The position numbers and the translations under genes were made by a program. From NCBI RefSeq assembly GCF_001642995.1, contig NZ_LOHS01000102.1:23998-87997 (forward strand): a stretch of 64,000 bases of DNA. Reading direction: 5' to 3'. Shown here piece by piece: positions 1-8,977 of the stretch. Positions within the stretch are counted from its first letter, which is position 1. The number at the start of each line of letters is the position of its first letter. Under the pieces are notes generated by a model. That model saw only the letters and a program-made list of their open reading frames with translations. It did no database searches and was not told the DNA's origin. The DNA comes from Streptomyces jeddahensis. Lineage in GTDB: Bacteria > Actinomycetota > Actinomycetes > Streptomycetales > Streptomycetaceae.

Positions 1-1
1 A

Positions 2-121
2 GCGCACCGGCACGTCATCGATGCCCTACGCGCCCGCGACTGCGAGGCTGTCCAAGAACTCATGCACTCGCATCTCAGCGAAGTCGCGCGGACGTTGGTC
101 AACGGCTTCGCGGGGGTCTAA
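2..121 (+). CDS. C-terminal end of a GntR/FadR (FCD) regulator, partial
   Basis: The last 39 codons of a gene that enters from the left edge, ending in TAA. The readable tail contains VIDALRARDCEAV followed by MHSHLSEV. The pattern of Ala-Leu-x-x-Arg-Asp and then a His in an H-L context is the usual end of the FCD ligand-binding domain of FadR-type GntR regulators. The DNA-binding half is outside the window. It points toward the minus-strand transport and oxygenase operon downstream, so it may be that operon's regulator; this is inference from position only. The family assignment rests on a short segment. Confidence 0.6.
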   Translation, partial: AHRHVIDALRARDCEAVQELMHSHLSEVARTLVNGFAGV

Positions 122-651
122 AGGGGACGCCCCCCGTGGTGGTGCGGTCGTCCGGAGTGCCGTCTGGGTCTCGCCTTCCTGCCGCTCCAGCTTGGGGCTG
201 ACGCGCCTTTGGCCGTGCTGGCGTGAACAGGTGCAGGTGAGCCAGGCCCCCGCGGCGGAAGGCAGGACCGATGGTTTCCGTGAGCTGGGCGAAGGAACGG
301 GGAGGCCCGCAGCGAGGATCCGGCAGGGCCGGGGCCACAGGTCCGCGCCATGTCCGCAGGCCGGCTCCACACGGACGGACAACCACGACAGTGCGCGCGG
401 GCACCGCCACGCTGTTCGCCGCTCGGGCGCACGAGGAGAACAGGTTGTCGAACCGGACCGCAGCTCCCTCCAGCGGCCGGCGCAGGCGGAAACGGCCGGA
501 CAGTCACCACCACCTGCTGCCCATCCACCTACCGCCAGGCTCAGCCCGAAGTCAACACATCACCGCTAGGACGGGCTGAGCCGATCTCGCATGCAGGAAC
601 TCGCCCGGAGGGGTTGAGCAACATCGTCTGTGTGATCCTGACCGGCGGCGG
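122..651. other. non-coding gap, no gene recognised
   Basis: About 530 bases between the regulator end and the stop of the ABC ATPase gene. Open frames exist on both strands but their translations are Arg/Pro/Gly-rich with no recognisable domain, so I treat them as chance ORFs of high-GC DNA. The only structure I see is the inverted repeat at 538-582. Confidence 0.5.
538..582. terminator. inverted repeat between convergent genes, possible terminator
   Basis: GGCTCAGCCC at 538-547 is the exact reverse complement of GGGCTGAGCC at 573-582, with a 25-base spacer. It lies between the plus-strand regulator end and the minus-strand operon end, where a bidirectional terminator would be expected. There is no T-run, as is usual in actinobacteria, and the long loop weakens the call. 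Confidence 0.4.
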
Positions 652-2286
652 TCAGGCTGAGAAGACGCCTCTTCCGGGGATCGCATCCAGCAGTTGTCGG
701 GTGTAGGCCGATTGGGGTGCGGAGAAGATCTCTTCGGTGGTTCCGAGCTCGAGGATTCTGCCGTTGCGCATCACTGCCACCCGGTCCGATATCTGCCCGA
801 CGACGGCGAGGTCGTGGGAGATGAACAGGTAGCTCAGCCCGAGCTCGGCCTGGAGACCCGTCAAGAGGTCGAGAATCTGCGCCTGGACTGTGACATCGAG
901 TGCCGAGACCGGCTCGTCGCACACAAGAAGCTCGGGCTGGAGTGCCAGGGCACGGGCGATTGCCACCCGTTGTCGTTGCCCACCGGAGAGCTCTCGGGCC
1001 CGCCGCTGCAACACCGATCTCGGCAGGGCGACCTGGTCGACGAGATCGGCTGCGCGGGCTCTGCGCAGCGGTGCGGTGCCGACGCCGAAGGCCCACATGG
1101 GTTCCTCAACGATGGCTTCCACCGTCATGCGCGGGTCCAGGGACGCGTCTGGATTCTGATGCACGAGCTGGATTCGTTTGCGCATCTGCCGCAGTGCCTC
1201 CCCCTTGGTGCGTGCGAGGTCAATCCCCCCGAGAGTCAGGTCGCCTGCCGTGGCAGACGTCAATCGAGTGATGAGCCGTGCGGTGGTCGATTTCCCCGAT
1301 CCGGACTCGCCCACGATCGCGAACGTTTCGCCCTTCCCGATGGTGAAACTCACGTCGTCGACTGCGCGGAATCGTGACCGCCGTCGGCCGCTGCGCCCGG
1401 GGTGGCGGTATTCCTTGACCAGGCGATGTGCCACGAGCAGTGGGGTGGCCTCGCGTGGTTCTGGCCGGCCTCGCGCCATGGCGGTGCCCAGCGTGGGAAT
1501 GCTGGCGATGAGCCGCTGCGTGTACGAGTGTGCCGGGGAGCGTAGAACTGTCTGCGGTGTGCCGTGCTCGACGATCCGGCCCGTGGACATGACGACGACG
1601 CGTCGAGCTCGGTCCGCTGCAACGCCGAGGTCGTGGGTGACGAGCAGTACCGCTGTGCCCATGTCGCGAGTGAGCTGGTCGAGGCTGTCCAAGATCTGGG
1701 CCTGAACGGTCACATCGAGGGCGCTGGTCGGCTCGTCCGCGATGACGAGCGCGGGCCGGCAGGCAAGTGCTGCCGCGATGAGGACGCGTTGACGCATGCC
1801 GCCGGACAGTTCGTGCGGGTACTGCTTGGCACGGACAGCGGGATCCGGCAGTCCCGCGGCCTCCAGCAGGTCGACGGCGCGACTGCGGGCCGCGCGTTGG
1901 GACGTGGCATCGTGGATACGCAGCACCTCAGCGACCTGGTCACCCACGCGCTTCGTCGGGTCGAGCGACAGGGAAGGGTCCTGCGGGACGAAGCCGATCA
2001 CCCGCCCGCGGATGTCACACAGCCGCGCTTGGGACAGCGTGCTCATCTCGACGCCGTCGACGCGAATCGATCCGGTCATTCTGCTGCCTGGCGGAAGCAG
2101 GCCGACCACCGCATGTGCCGTACTGCTCTTGCCCGATCCTGACTCGCCGACCAGAGCGACTACCTCCCCCGGCATGATGTCGAGGTCGACGCCGCGCACT
2201 GCAGTGATGGGACTGTCGATGCCGTGGTAGGTGACGGTCAGGTCGCGCACGCGCAGTACTGGCTCGCGGTTGGGCGGGCGGGTCAT
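652..2286 (-). CDS. peptide/opine-type ABC transporter ATPase, two fused ATP-binding domains
   Basis: A 544-residue protein with two complete ABC ATPase domains in tandem, equivalent to DppD and DppF joined as in GsiA-like proteins. Domain 1 has Walker A GESGSGKSS near residue 48, signature LSGGMRQRV and Walker B LVIADEPTSALD. Domain 2 has GESGSGKSTT, LSGGQRQRV and LLVCDEPVSALD. It should power import through the two permeases encoded just upstream. The ATG at 2286 overlaps the stop of the preceding permease (ATGA). An in-frame extension to 2571 runs through the permease gene in the wrong frame and is rejected. It is the last gene of the operon. The family is certain; the substrate is not. 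Confidence 0.93.
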   Translation of the reverse strand: MTRPPNREPVLRVRDLTVTYHGIDSPITAVRGVDLDIMPGEVVALVGESGSGKSSTAHAVVGLLPPGSRMTGSIRVDGVEMSTLSQARLCDIRGRVIGFVPQDPSLSLDPTKRVGDQVAEVLRIHDATSQRAARSRAVDLLEAAGLPDPAVRAKQYPHELSGGMRQRVLIAAALACRPALVIADEPTSALDVTVQAQILDSLDQLTRDMGTAVLLVTHDLGVAADRARRVVVMSTGRIVEHGTPQTVLRSPAHSYTQRLIASIPTLGTAMARGRPEPREATPLLVAHRLVKEYRHPGRSGRRRSRFRAVDDVSFTIGKGETFAIVGESGSGKSTTARLITRLTSATAGDLTLGGIDLARTKGEALRQMRKRIQLVHQNPDASLDPRMTVEAIVEEPMWAFGVGTAPLRRARAADLVDQVALPRSVLQRRARELSGGQRQRVAIARALALQPELLVCDEPVSALDVTVQAQILDLLTGLQAELGLSYLFISHDLAVVGQISDRVAVMRNGRILELGTTEEIFSAPQSAYTRQLLDAIPGRGVFSA

Positions 2287-3173
2287 TGCTCGCTCCTTAC
2301 GGGGCGCTCGAGGATGCGTGCGAAGCGGTTGGCGGCAAGGACGACAACCACCACGATGGCGCCCGGAAGGGTGGTCATCCAGCCAGCCGTGGCGAGGTAG
2401 TTGCGGCCCTCGGAGATGATGTTTCCCCACTCGGGCGTGGGTGGCGCGGCACCGAAGCCGAGAAAGCTCAGCGCCGAGACGGACAGGATCGCGGTGCCGA
2501 ACTCCAAGGCGGCGAGCACGACGACCGGTCCGAGAGCATTGGGCAGGACGTGGCGGGCCAATACGGCCCACCGGCGGACACCGCAGACGACAGCCGCCTC
2601 CACATACTGCGCCGTGGTGACTCTCAGTACCTCCGCCCGCATCACCCTTGCGAATGTCGTGACGCCGGCCAGTCCCACGGCGACGGCGACGTTCACGGTT
2701 CCGAACCCGAGTGCCGTGACGATCGCGAGCGAGAGGACCATACCCGGAACGGCGATGGCGACATCGACCATCCGCATCAGCACGTCGTCGACCCAGCCGC
2801 GGAGATAGCCGGCGAGCAAGCCGATCAGCGAGCCGGCGGTGGAGGCTACGAGCACGGCGATGAGTGCGGCCTGCAGGGAGAGGGCGGAGCCGTGGACCAC
2901 GCGCGAGTAGATGTCCCGGCCCAGGTTGTCGGTGCCGAACCAGTGCTCTTCGCCCGGCGGTTGGAGCTTTTCGGTGGGCACACCGGCGACCGGGTCATGG
3001 GTTGCGAACATCTCGGGCAAGAAGGCCCAGCCCAGGATCATGACGAGTACGACCGTCGCGAGTGCCGTCGACGCTCTGCGAACCGGCTTGGGGAACCGGT
3101 AGGGTCGTGGGGCCCCGGGGGCTGGGTCGGCTGACGGGGTGGCGTCCTGTGCCGCGGTGGTCAACTTCGACAT
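2283..3173 (-). CDS. DppC-type ABC permease
   Basis: A 296-residue inner-membrane permease of the peptide/nickel/opine importer family (BPD_transp_1). An N-terminal cytoplasmic segment precedes a first hydrophobic helix (VVLVMILGWAFLPEMF); the phrase FGTDNLGRDIYSRV follows in the periplasmic loop, typical of DppC proteins, and about five further helices come after. The EAA-like coupling segment (EAAVVCGVRRWAVLARHVLP) contacts the ATPase. ATG at 3173 has a GAGGAGGG ribosome site. The stop overlaps the ATPase start by four bases, so the two are translationally coupled. It pairs with the DppB-type permease 10 bases upstream. Confidence 0.93.
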   Translation of the reverse strand: MSKLTTAAQDATPSADPAPGAPRPYRFPKPVRRASTALATVVLVMILGWAFLPEMFATHDPVAGVPTEKLQPPGEEHWFGTDNLGRDIYSRVVHGSALSLQAALIAVLVASTAGSLIGLLAGYLRGWVDDVLMRMVDVAIAVPGMVLSLAIVTALGFGTVNVAVAVGLAGVTTFARVMRAEVLRVTTAQYVEAAVVCGVRRWAVLARHVLPNALGPVVVLAALEFGTAILSVSALSFLGFGAAPPTPEWGNIISEGRNYLATAGWMTTLPGAIVVVVVLAANRFARILERPVRSEQ

Positions 3174-3183
3174 GCTGCCCTCC

Positions 3184-4137
3184 TCATTGCGCTGCCGCGC
3201 GTGTTCGCACCCGGGGATCGATGAGTGGGTAGATCAGGTCGACCAGCAAGGTGACTGTCACCGTGGTCACCGCTGCCAGCATCACGACTCCCTGCACCAT
3301 CGGGATGTCCTGGTTGCTCACCGCCTGTACCGTGAGCCGGCCGATTCCGGATCGGCCGAAGATGGTCTCGGCGATGGCCGCGCCGCCGACGAGGTTGCCG
3401 ACCAGCAGGCCGACCAGCGTCATCGTGGGCAAGGTGGCGTTGCGGATGGCGTGACCGTAGAAGATGCGTGCGCGACTGGCGCCCTTCGCACGCACGACGT
3501 CGATGTATGGCTCGGCGAGCGTCACTCGTAGGCTTGCGGCGAAGACCTGCGCGAGGATGGCGCCGGTGGGTACGGCCATCGTGAGCGCGGGAAGGACGAG
3601 GCTTGCGAAGCCTTCGTTCCCGGTTGCGGGCAGCAGCCCCCATCCGAACGACACCTGCTGGATGAGCAGAATACCGAGCCAGAAACTGGGGACCGCGATT
3701 CCGAGCGGTGGCAGCGCGGTCAGGGCCGAGCGGACGACCCGCTTGCGTGGGTAGATGGACAGCATGCCCACCGTGAACCCGAGCGTGACGGCGAGGACCA
3801 GGGCGAGTCCTCCAAGGGCCAGTGTGTGCGGCAGTTCGGTCGCGATCCGCTCCGCGACCCTTGCACCGGTGAGGATCGACTGGCCGAAATCGCCCCGCAG
3901 CGCGTCCCCGAGCATGGTGAGGTACTGCACGATGACAGGCTGGTCGAACCCGTACTCGGCGCGGAGCGCGGCGATCTGGGCTGGATCGATTCCCGTGGTT
4001 TCGCCACCGCTCGCGGTCCCCAACATGATCGCCACTGGGTCGCTGGGAAGCATGAAGAGAACAGTGAAGGTCAGGGTGTAGGCGGCCCACACGACGAACA
4101 CAGCCTGCAGCACTCGCTGCAAGAGATACCAGATCAC
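3184..4137 (-). CDS. DppB-type ABC permease
   Basis: A 317-residue membrane permease with the N-terminal pattern of DppB proteins (YLLQRVLQAVFVVWAAYTL), a long extracytoplasmic loop, and an EAA-like cytoplasmic loop (DVVRAKGASRARIFYGHAIR). It forms the transmembrane channel with the DppC-type partner. The start is GTG at 4137, preceded by GGAGGGGAG. It sits 43 bases after the solute-binding protein gene and 10 bases before dppC, in the order SBP-B-C-ATPase common for this importer family. Confidence 0.93.
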   Translation of the reverse strand: MIWYLLQRVLQAVFVVWAAYTLTFTVLFMLPSDPVAIMLGTASGGETTGIDPAQIAALRAEYGFDQPVIVQYLTMLGDALRGDFGQSILTGARVAERIATELPHTLALGGLALVLAVTLGFTVGMLSIYPRKRVVRSALTALPPLGIAVPSFWLGILLIQQVSFGWGLLPATGNEGFASLVLPALTMAVPTGAILAQVFAASLRVTLAEPYIDVVRAKGASRARIFYGHAIRNATLPTMTLVGLLVGNLVGGAAIAETIFGRSGIGRLTVQAVSNQDIPMVQGVVMLAAVTTVTVTLLVDLIYPLIDPRVRTRAAAQ

Positions 4138-4180
4138 GTCGGTTCGCTCCCCTCCATCTGATCCGGCCCGTATCGTCGGC

Positions 4181-5806
4181 TCACGACGACAACCAGGTCT
4201 CCGTGAAGATGTGTGTGCTGGACATGTCGTAGATCAGTCCGTTCACCCGCGTGGAGGCGGCGTGGACCTGAACGCCCTCGTAGAGGGGGATCGTGTAGGC
4301 CTGTTCGATGAGGTAGCGCTGCGCCTTGTGAACGAGGGTGGTGCGGGCCTGCGGGTCGGACTCGGCAGCTTGCGCCTCGAGGATGTCGTCAAGCTTGCTC
4401 GGCGCCACGCCGTACGGGTTGATGTCGCGGCTGGAGTACATGGCGCGGAGAATGTCGGGGTCGGGGCGGGACTGCTGTGAGAACGACAGGGCGAATCGAC
4501 CGTTGTCTTCGGCTTCTCGGTATTCCGCCGAGGTCAGCTGCCGGATCGACAGGTCGATCCCGATGCGGCGCAGCTGCTGTTGCGCCAGCTCGGCAACCGG
4601 CGCCATGCCACGGAGGATGATGTCCAGTTCGAGGCGCTGCCCGGCACGTTCGCGGATCCCGTCGGGGCCGCGTACCCATCCGGCCTTGTCCAGCAGTGCG
4701 TTCGCGCTGTCGGGGTCGAACCGCAGCGCGGCGCTCAGGTCGAGGTACTCGGGCTGCGTGTGAGACAGCACACTGGTTGCGACAGGATGCCGGGGGGTGA
4801 ATACCGTGTCGACGATCTGTTTGCGGTTGATTCCGATCAGCATCGCGCGGCGGACGGCCTTCTCACGCAGGATGGGGTGGTCGTGGTTGATGTGGAAAGT
4901 GGACACGACACCGGCTTGGACGTGTGAGGCGAGGTAGGTGTCGCCGGTCTCGAACCGGGCCTCGTCCTGGGGGGCGACGTCGATGATGTCGACCTGGCCG
5001 GAGGTGAGGGATCCTGACCGGACTCCGGCCTCAGCGATGACCTGGTATTCGATGCGGTCAAGGTAGGCCGCCCCGCGATTGGCGCGCGCGGCCGACCCCC
5101 AGGTGTGGCCTTTTCGCCGCACGAGTGTCGCCCCCCGGTCGGGGACGTAGGACTTCAGTACGAACGGGCCGGTGCCGATCAGCTCGCCCTGGCATCGCTG
5201 CTGGGGCGACTTCTCCAGGGTCGCAGGCCCAAGGATCGCCAAGGCGCGCGAGGAGCTTGCCTGCAGGAACCCGATATTGGGCTGGTTGAAGCGCACGGTG
5301 AGCTTCTTGTCGTTATGCACCGTCGTGCCGGAGTAGCCGGCGAGCGCGGTCGCAGCGGCCGGAAGCTGTGCCCCCAGTTCGGAGGCGACATCGAAGTTGC
5401 GTTTGACCACGTCGGCGTCGAAGCGAGTGCCGTCGCTGAAGGTCACGTCTGTGCGGAGGGTGAAGGTGAACGCCGTCGCGTTCTTGTTCACCGTCCACGA
5501 CGTAGCGAGCCATGGCACGATCTTGCCGGTGTCCGGGTCTTGGTCGGTCAGAGAGTCGGCGATGTTGCGAGTGATGCTGGGGACGAAACTCGGCACCGCC
5601 GGGTCGAGGCAGCCGGGGTCGAGGTCGAGCGCGATGCGGAGGGAACCGCCGCGCTGGGGACCGCCCGCAGGCGGACGCTCGCCTGTGGCATTCGACGACT
5701 GCGGGGGAGGGGCGGCCCAGCAGCCGCTCGCCAAGACTGCCACGCTGGTGAGCACTGCGATGCGCGCCATGATCCGCGCCTCGGAGCGATGTCGTCGTCC
5801 GTTCAC
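4181..5806 (-). CDS. extracellular solute-binding lipoprotein, family 5 (peptide/opine type)
   Basis: A 541-residue SBP_bac_5 protein that would capture the substrate outside the cell and deliver it to the adjacent permeases. The N-terminus has a lipobox (LASGC, Cys 29 from the GTG start). The body shows family-5 features such as VPSITRNIADSL, SYVPDRGATLV and IGINRKQIVDTV. The GTG at 5806 overlaps the stop of the upstream monooxygenase (GTGA). An internal ATG at 5770 would give a more standard 16-residue signal region, so the true start could be either. Family-5 proteins bind peptides, nickel, opines or sugars. Here the oxygenase and hydrolase neighbours favour a catabolic substrate over peptides. 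Confidence 0.92.
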   Translation of the reverse strand: MNGRRHRSEARIMARIAVLTSVAVLASGCWAAPPPQSSNATGERPPAGGPQRGGSLRIALDLDPGCLDPAVPSFVPSITRNIADSLTDQDPDTGKIVPWLATSWTVNKNATAFTFTLRTDVTFSDGTRFDADVVKRNFDVASELGAQLPAAATALAGYSGTTVHNDKKLTVRFNQPNIGFLQASSSRALAILGPATLEKSPQQRCQGELIGTGPFVLKSYVPDRGATLVRRKGHTWGSAARANRGAAYLDRIEYQVIAEAGVRSGSLTSGQVDIIDVAPQDEARFETGDTYLASHVQAGVVSTFHINHDHPILREKAVRRAMLIGINRKQIVDTVFTPRHPVATSVLSHTQPEYLDLSAALRFDPDSANALLDKAGWVRGPDGIRERAGQRLELDIILRGMAPVAELAQQQLRRIGIDLSIRQLTSAEYREAEDNGRFALSFSQQSRPDPDILRAMYSSRDINPYGVAPSKLDDILEAQAAESDPQARTTLVHKAQRYLIEQAYTIPLYEGVQVHAASTRVNGLIYDMSSTHIFTETWLSS

Positions 5807-7554
5807 GCCTTCCTCCTGATTGGACTAGGTGCCTGTCTTGAGTGCTTGCCGAGCAGGCGACGCACAGCATCGGCCAGCGCGACGGTGGGATCGGGTTCGC
5901 CCTTGACCGATCGGAAGCCGACGTGGCCGTCGGGGCGTACGAGCACTGCGCCGCTGGTCTCGATGCCATAGAGATCCGTGAAGCGGGGTTGATCGTTGCG
6001 CTCGAACCATTGCCCGCCGGGGCCGATGGCGTGCCCGTCGATCAGCACGCCGGTGGCTCGGGTGACCGCACGCGCGGCGGCACTCCACTCCTGGCGGTCT
6101 CCGCGGTGGAGCAGGACGAAGCCGTCGTAGAACAGGTCGATCGTCGAGATCTCGCTGCCGTCGGCTGCCCTGAGCCAAAGATGCGGCGCACGCGCACCCG
6201 GTTGTCCGGTCATCCGGTACTCGCTGATCGTCGACAACTCGGGCTCGGTTCCATCGTCGATGACAGCGCGCGAAGCGTAGATCGTGCCGAACTGCTGGCC
6301 GTGGGAGTAGAACTGCTCTCGTTGCCGCGGGATCGCGGCAGCGATCCGGTCGCGTACTGCCTGTCCGGCCGGGCCCGGGTCCTCGATCTGGGCGATGCTG
6401 GTGGCGTCGGGCAGCAGCCAGCCGGTTTCCTCCATCCGCTTGGTGTTGAGCAGGCACTGTTCCCCGTTGAACAGCGCCACGGGCTTGCGTTCCTCCTGGT
6501 AGCTGTCCAGCAGAGACTTATCGGCGAGGCCCTGCAGCACGAGTTGGAGTTTCCAGACCAGGTTGACGCTGTCCTGTACACCGGAGTTCATCCCGAACCC
6601 GCCATGCGGGGGGAAGCGGTGGGCCGAGTCACCGGCGAGGAGGACGCGACCGGCGCGCCAGCTGTCGCTGACGGCCTGGTCGTGTTTCCAGTGGAGGATG
6701 CTGACGATGTCGACCTCGATGTCGGGATCGCCTATTCCCTGACGCACGATCTCGACGCATCGCTCGGCGGTGTAGGTGGCCGGATCCTCGCCCGGTGCCG
6801 CCTCGAAGTTGTAGGTCCACTCGTTCTGCCGGCGGCGCCAGCCGAACGCCCCCTGGGTTTCCGGGTTGATCACCCAGAAGAGGCCGTAGCGCCGGCCGCC
6901 GCGGTGCCGCTCGAGATCGGCCCGGAACCGGACGTTGATCGAGTTGCCGAATGCCGGCTCGCCCTGCTCCCCGATCCCCAGCGTCCGGCGGGTCGGGCTG
7001 CGCACGCCGTCGCATGCCACGACGTAGCGTGCTTTGACGGTGCCGATGCGGGTGTCCGCTCCGGGGTCGTCGAGCGCCACCAGCACGCTCACGTCGTCTT
7101 GCTCGACGACGGTGGCACGCAAGCCGAATCGGACCGTCACGGCGGGGTGGTTGTGTACCTCGGCCAGCAGAATGGGCTCGTAGAGGTCCTGCCCGCAGCC
7201 ACAGGCAAACTCGGGTGAGTGACGTGCGAAGCGCACGCGGTCCTCCGCAGAGGCACCGAAGGAGATCCTGCCGATCTCGGTCCCGGACAGGCGCGTCATC
7301 CAGCCGAACCCCGTCGGGCCGCTCGCGGAGGGCGGCAAGACGCCGCGACCGGCCTCTCGAATGGCGTCGGCTACCCCCCACTGCCGGAATATCTCCATGG
7401 TCCGGGCGTGGATCCCGCCTGCCTTGGGATGGTGCGACAACGTGTCGCGGCGCTCCACAAGGAGGGTGGCGACACCCCGCCGACCGAGTTGCAGCGCCGT
7501 GGCCAGGCCGACCGGGCCGGCACCGATCACGACGACGTCGTATGTCTCCTGCAT
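5803..7554 (-). CDS. FAD-dependent monooxygenase (PheA/TfdB/MhpA class)
   Basis: A 583-residue flavoprotein hydroxylase. The N-terminal dinucleotide fold VVIGAGPVGLATAL binds FAD, followed by the glutamate-arginine stretch VERRDTLSHHPKAGGIHART. The DG motif YVVACDGVRSPTRRTLGI and the second FAD motif GDSAHRFPPHGGFGMNSG are intact. A C-terminal thioredoxin-like domain, usual for phenol hydroxylase-like members, occupies roughly the last 150 residues. Members hydroxylate aromatic rings with NAD(P)H and O2. It lies between the triple-RidA gene (upstream) and the solute-binding protein (downstream, four-base overlap). A paralogue is at 12609-14216. The substrate is unknown. Confidence 0.93.
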   Translation of the reverse strand: MQETYDVVVIGAGPVGLATALQLGRRGVATLLVERRDTLSHHPKAGGIHARTMEIFRQWGVADAIREAGRGVLPPSASGPTGFGWMTRLSGTEIGRISFGASAEDRVRFARHSPEFACGCGQDLYEPILLAEVHNHPAVTVRFGLRATVVEQDDVSVLVALDDPGADTRIGTVKARYVVACDGVRSPTRRTLGIGEQGEPAFGNSINVRFRADLERHRGGRRYGLFWVINPETQGAFGWRRRQNEWTYNFEAAPGEDPATYTAERCVEIVRQGIGDPDIEVDIVSILHWKHDQAVSDSWRAGRVLLAGDSAHRFPPHGGFGMNSGVQDSVNLVWKLQLVLQGLADKSLLDSYQEERKPVALFNGEQCLLNTKRMEETGWLLPDATSIAQIEDPGPAGQAVRDRIAAAIPRQREQFYSHGQQFGTIYASRAVIDDGTEPELSTISEYRMTGQPGARAPHLWLRAADGSEISTIDLFYDGFVLLHRGDRQEWSAAARAVTRATGVLIDGHAIGPGGQWFERNDQPRFTDLYGIETSGAVLVRPDGHVGFRSVKGEPDPTVALADAVRRLLGKHSRQAPSPIRRKA

Positions 7555-7573
7555 CGTTGCTGCCCTGTCCTTG

Positions 7574-8977
7574 TCAGTCGTGGTCCGAGTTGGTCGCCGG
7601 CACCCAGGCGATTGCTCCGGCCATCACGATCGCGTGGGGTGCGAGAAGTGATGGGGCGCCGCCCATCCCCATCACGGCCAGCGCAGGGGGTCGTTCCGGG
7701 AAGGCCTCCCGCCAGCAATCGAGGAACTCCGGCAGATGCTCCAGGTCACTGAGAAATGCCTGGACCTTGCACACGTGTCTGAGCGAGGTACCGGCCGCCG
7801 CGCAGACGACAGCGAGTTCGTCGAGCACCTGCCGGACCTGGTCGCGTGCGGGCGCGCGGTTGAACCTTGACCGTGCGGGGTCGGGTCGCATTCGAGGCGG
7901 CACACGCCCGGAAGCATCGATGGGCATGCGTGTCGATATGAACAGCAGCTCGCCTGCGCGAACGCCATCTGGCGCGTGCCCGTGTGGGGGGAGGGTCCCC
8001 TCGGTCCGGACCGGTTCGATCTTGGCGTCACGCGTCAGGCAGGTCGCCCCCACCTCGACACGGCCTCCCTTGATCACCAATCGTGCGCCGGTGGCCAGAT
8101 TCCGCGCGGGCGGCCGGTGGGGAAACCAACGGCGCCACACCCGCTCAAAGCCTGCAAAGTCGCTGGCGTGAGCAAGTGTCACGTCCGCGTGGACGCACCG
8201 GTCCAGGCTCGTTCCCGCGGACTCGGCTGCTCTGGCCAGGCGCTGGAGGGTGTACTCCGTCTGTGCCTCGATTTCGGACCCGAGCCAGATGTAGGGGTTG
8301 GGGCGGGCCTGTGGTGCGAGGAAGCTCGGCTCTCCCATCGACACTGAGGACATCCAGTCGCCCTGGAAGTCGCTCGGGCCGGCCGACAGCGTGACCCAGT
8401 CGCCGGCGCCCACCGTGCTGACGAAGGGCAGGACTCGCTCTGAGTCTCCTTCGGCGTACCCCTGTTTGACGACGCCGGGCTGTGGCTGGACCGCTACCAC
8501 CTCGACCGCGAACAAGGCGTCGGCTACCGGCAATTGCCGTACCCCGATCCCGGTGGAGGTTCGCACACCGTCCAGCACCTGTGACGCCGCCCGGACGTAG
8601 CCGTCGGCCGGATGAAACCGCGGCCAGACTCCGTCGCTGAGCACGTCCAGCTTCGCGTCGTAGCGGGCAGGCGCCCATTGGTAGATGCGGACGACGTCGG
8701 TGCCGACGTTGCATCCTGCCGCGGCGAGCGTCTCGCGCAGATGGCCGAGCAGGACCTCGGATTGCAGCTCCAGCGGGTCAGATCCAGGCACGGCATCGGA
8801 ATCGACGACCGCAGCGGGATGCAGCCGATGGTCCGCGTCCATCGGGAGCATCGAGCCGGTGAACACCAACCCCCCAGCGGCGACCGCCGCGCTGCTGCCC
8901 GGCAGCACCGGCACCTCCGAAGGCACGATGACGCGGCGGGTGCCACATCCCGGCGTCTCACCCCTCCCCGAGGTCAC
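7574..8977 (-). CDS. triple-domain RidA (YjgF/YER057c/UK114) family protein
   Basis: A 467-residue protein in which I count three RidA-like units, roughly residues 18-165, 175-320 and 335-455. Unit 1 has GLVFTGSMLPMDAD and RETLAAAGCNVGTDVVRI. Unit 2 has WVTLSAGPSDF, RAAESAGTSLDRCVHADV and FPHRPPARNLATG. Unit 3 has LLFISTRMPIDASG, AVVCAAAGTSLRHVCKVQAFL and FPERPPALAV. RidA proteins deaminate reactive enamine/imine intermediates as trimers, so one polypeptide might fold as a covalent trimer. The GTG at 8977 overlaps the previous stop (GTGA) and has a GGGAGG site. An ORF start at 9022 would overlap the reductase by 49 bases and is less likely. The usual catalytic Arg is not obvious in any unit. 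Confidence 0.88.
   Translation of the reverse strand: MTSGRGETPGCGTRRVIVPSEVPVLPGSSAAVAAGGLVFTGSMLPMDADHRLHPAAVVDSDAVPGSDPLELQSEVLLGHLRETLAAAGCNVGTDVVRIYQWAPARYDAKLDVLSDGVWPRFHPADGYVRAASQVLDGVRTSTGIGVRQLPVADALFAVEVVAVQPQPGVVKQGYAEGDSERVLPFVSTVGAGDWVTLSAGPSDFQGDWMSSVSMGEPSFLAPQARPNPYIWLGSEIEAQTEYTLQRLARAAESAGTSLDRCVHADVTLAHASDFAGFERVWRRWFPHRPPARNLATGARLVIKGGRVEVGATCLTRDAKIEPVRTEGTLPPHGHAPDGVRAGELLFISTRMPIDASGRVPPRMRPDPARSRFNRAPARDQVRQVLDELAVVCAAAGTSLRHVCKVQAFLSDLEHLPEFLDCWREAFPERPPALAVMGMGGAPSLLAPHAIVMAGAIAWVPATNSDHD

Noticed and set aside
122..651. Overlapping ORFs of 103-182 codons on both strands
   Set aside because: Low-complexity Arg/Pro/Gly translations, no ribosome sites and no domains; typical chance ORFs in high-GC DNA.
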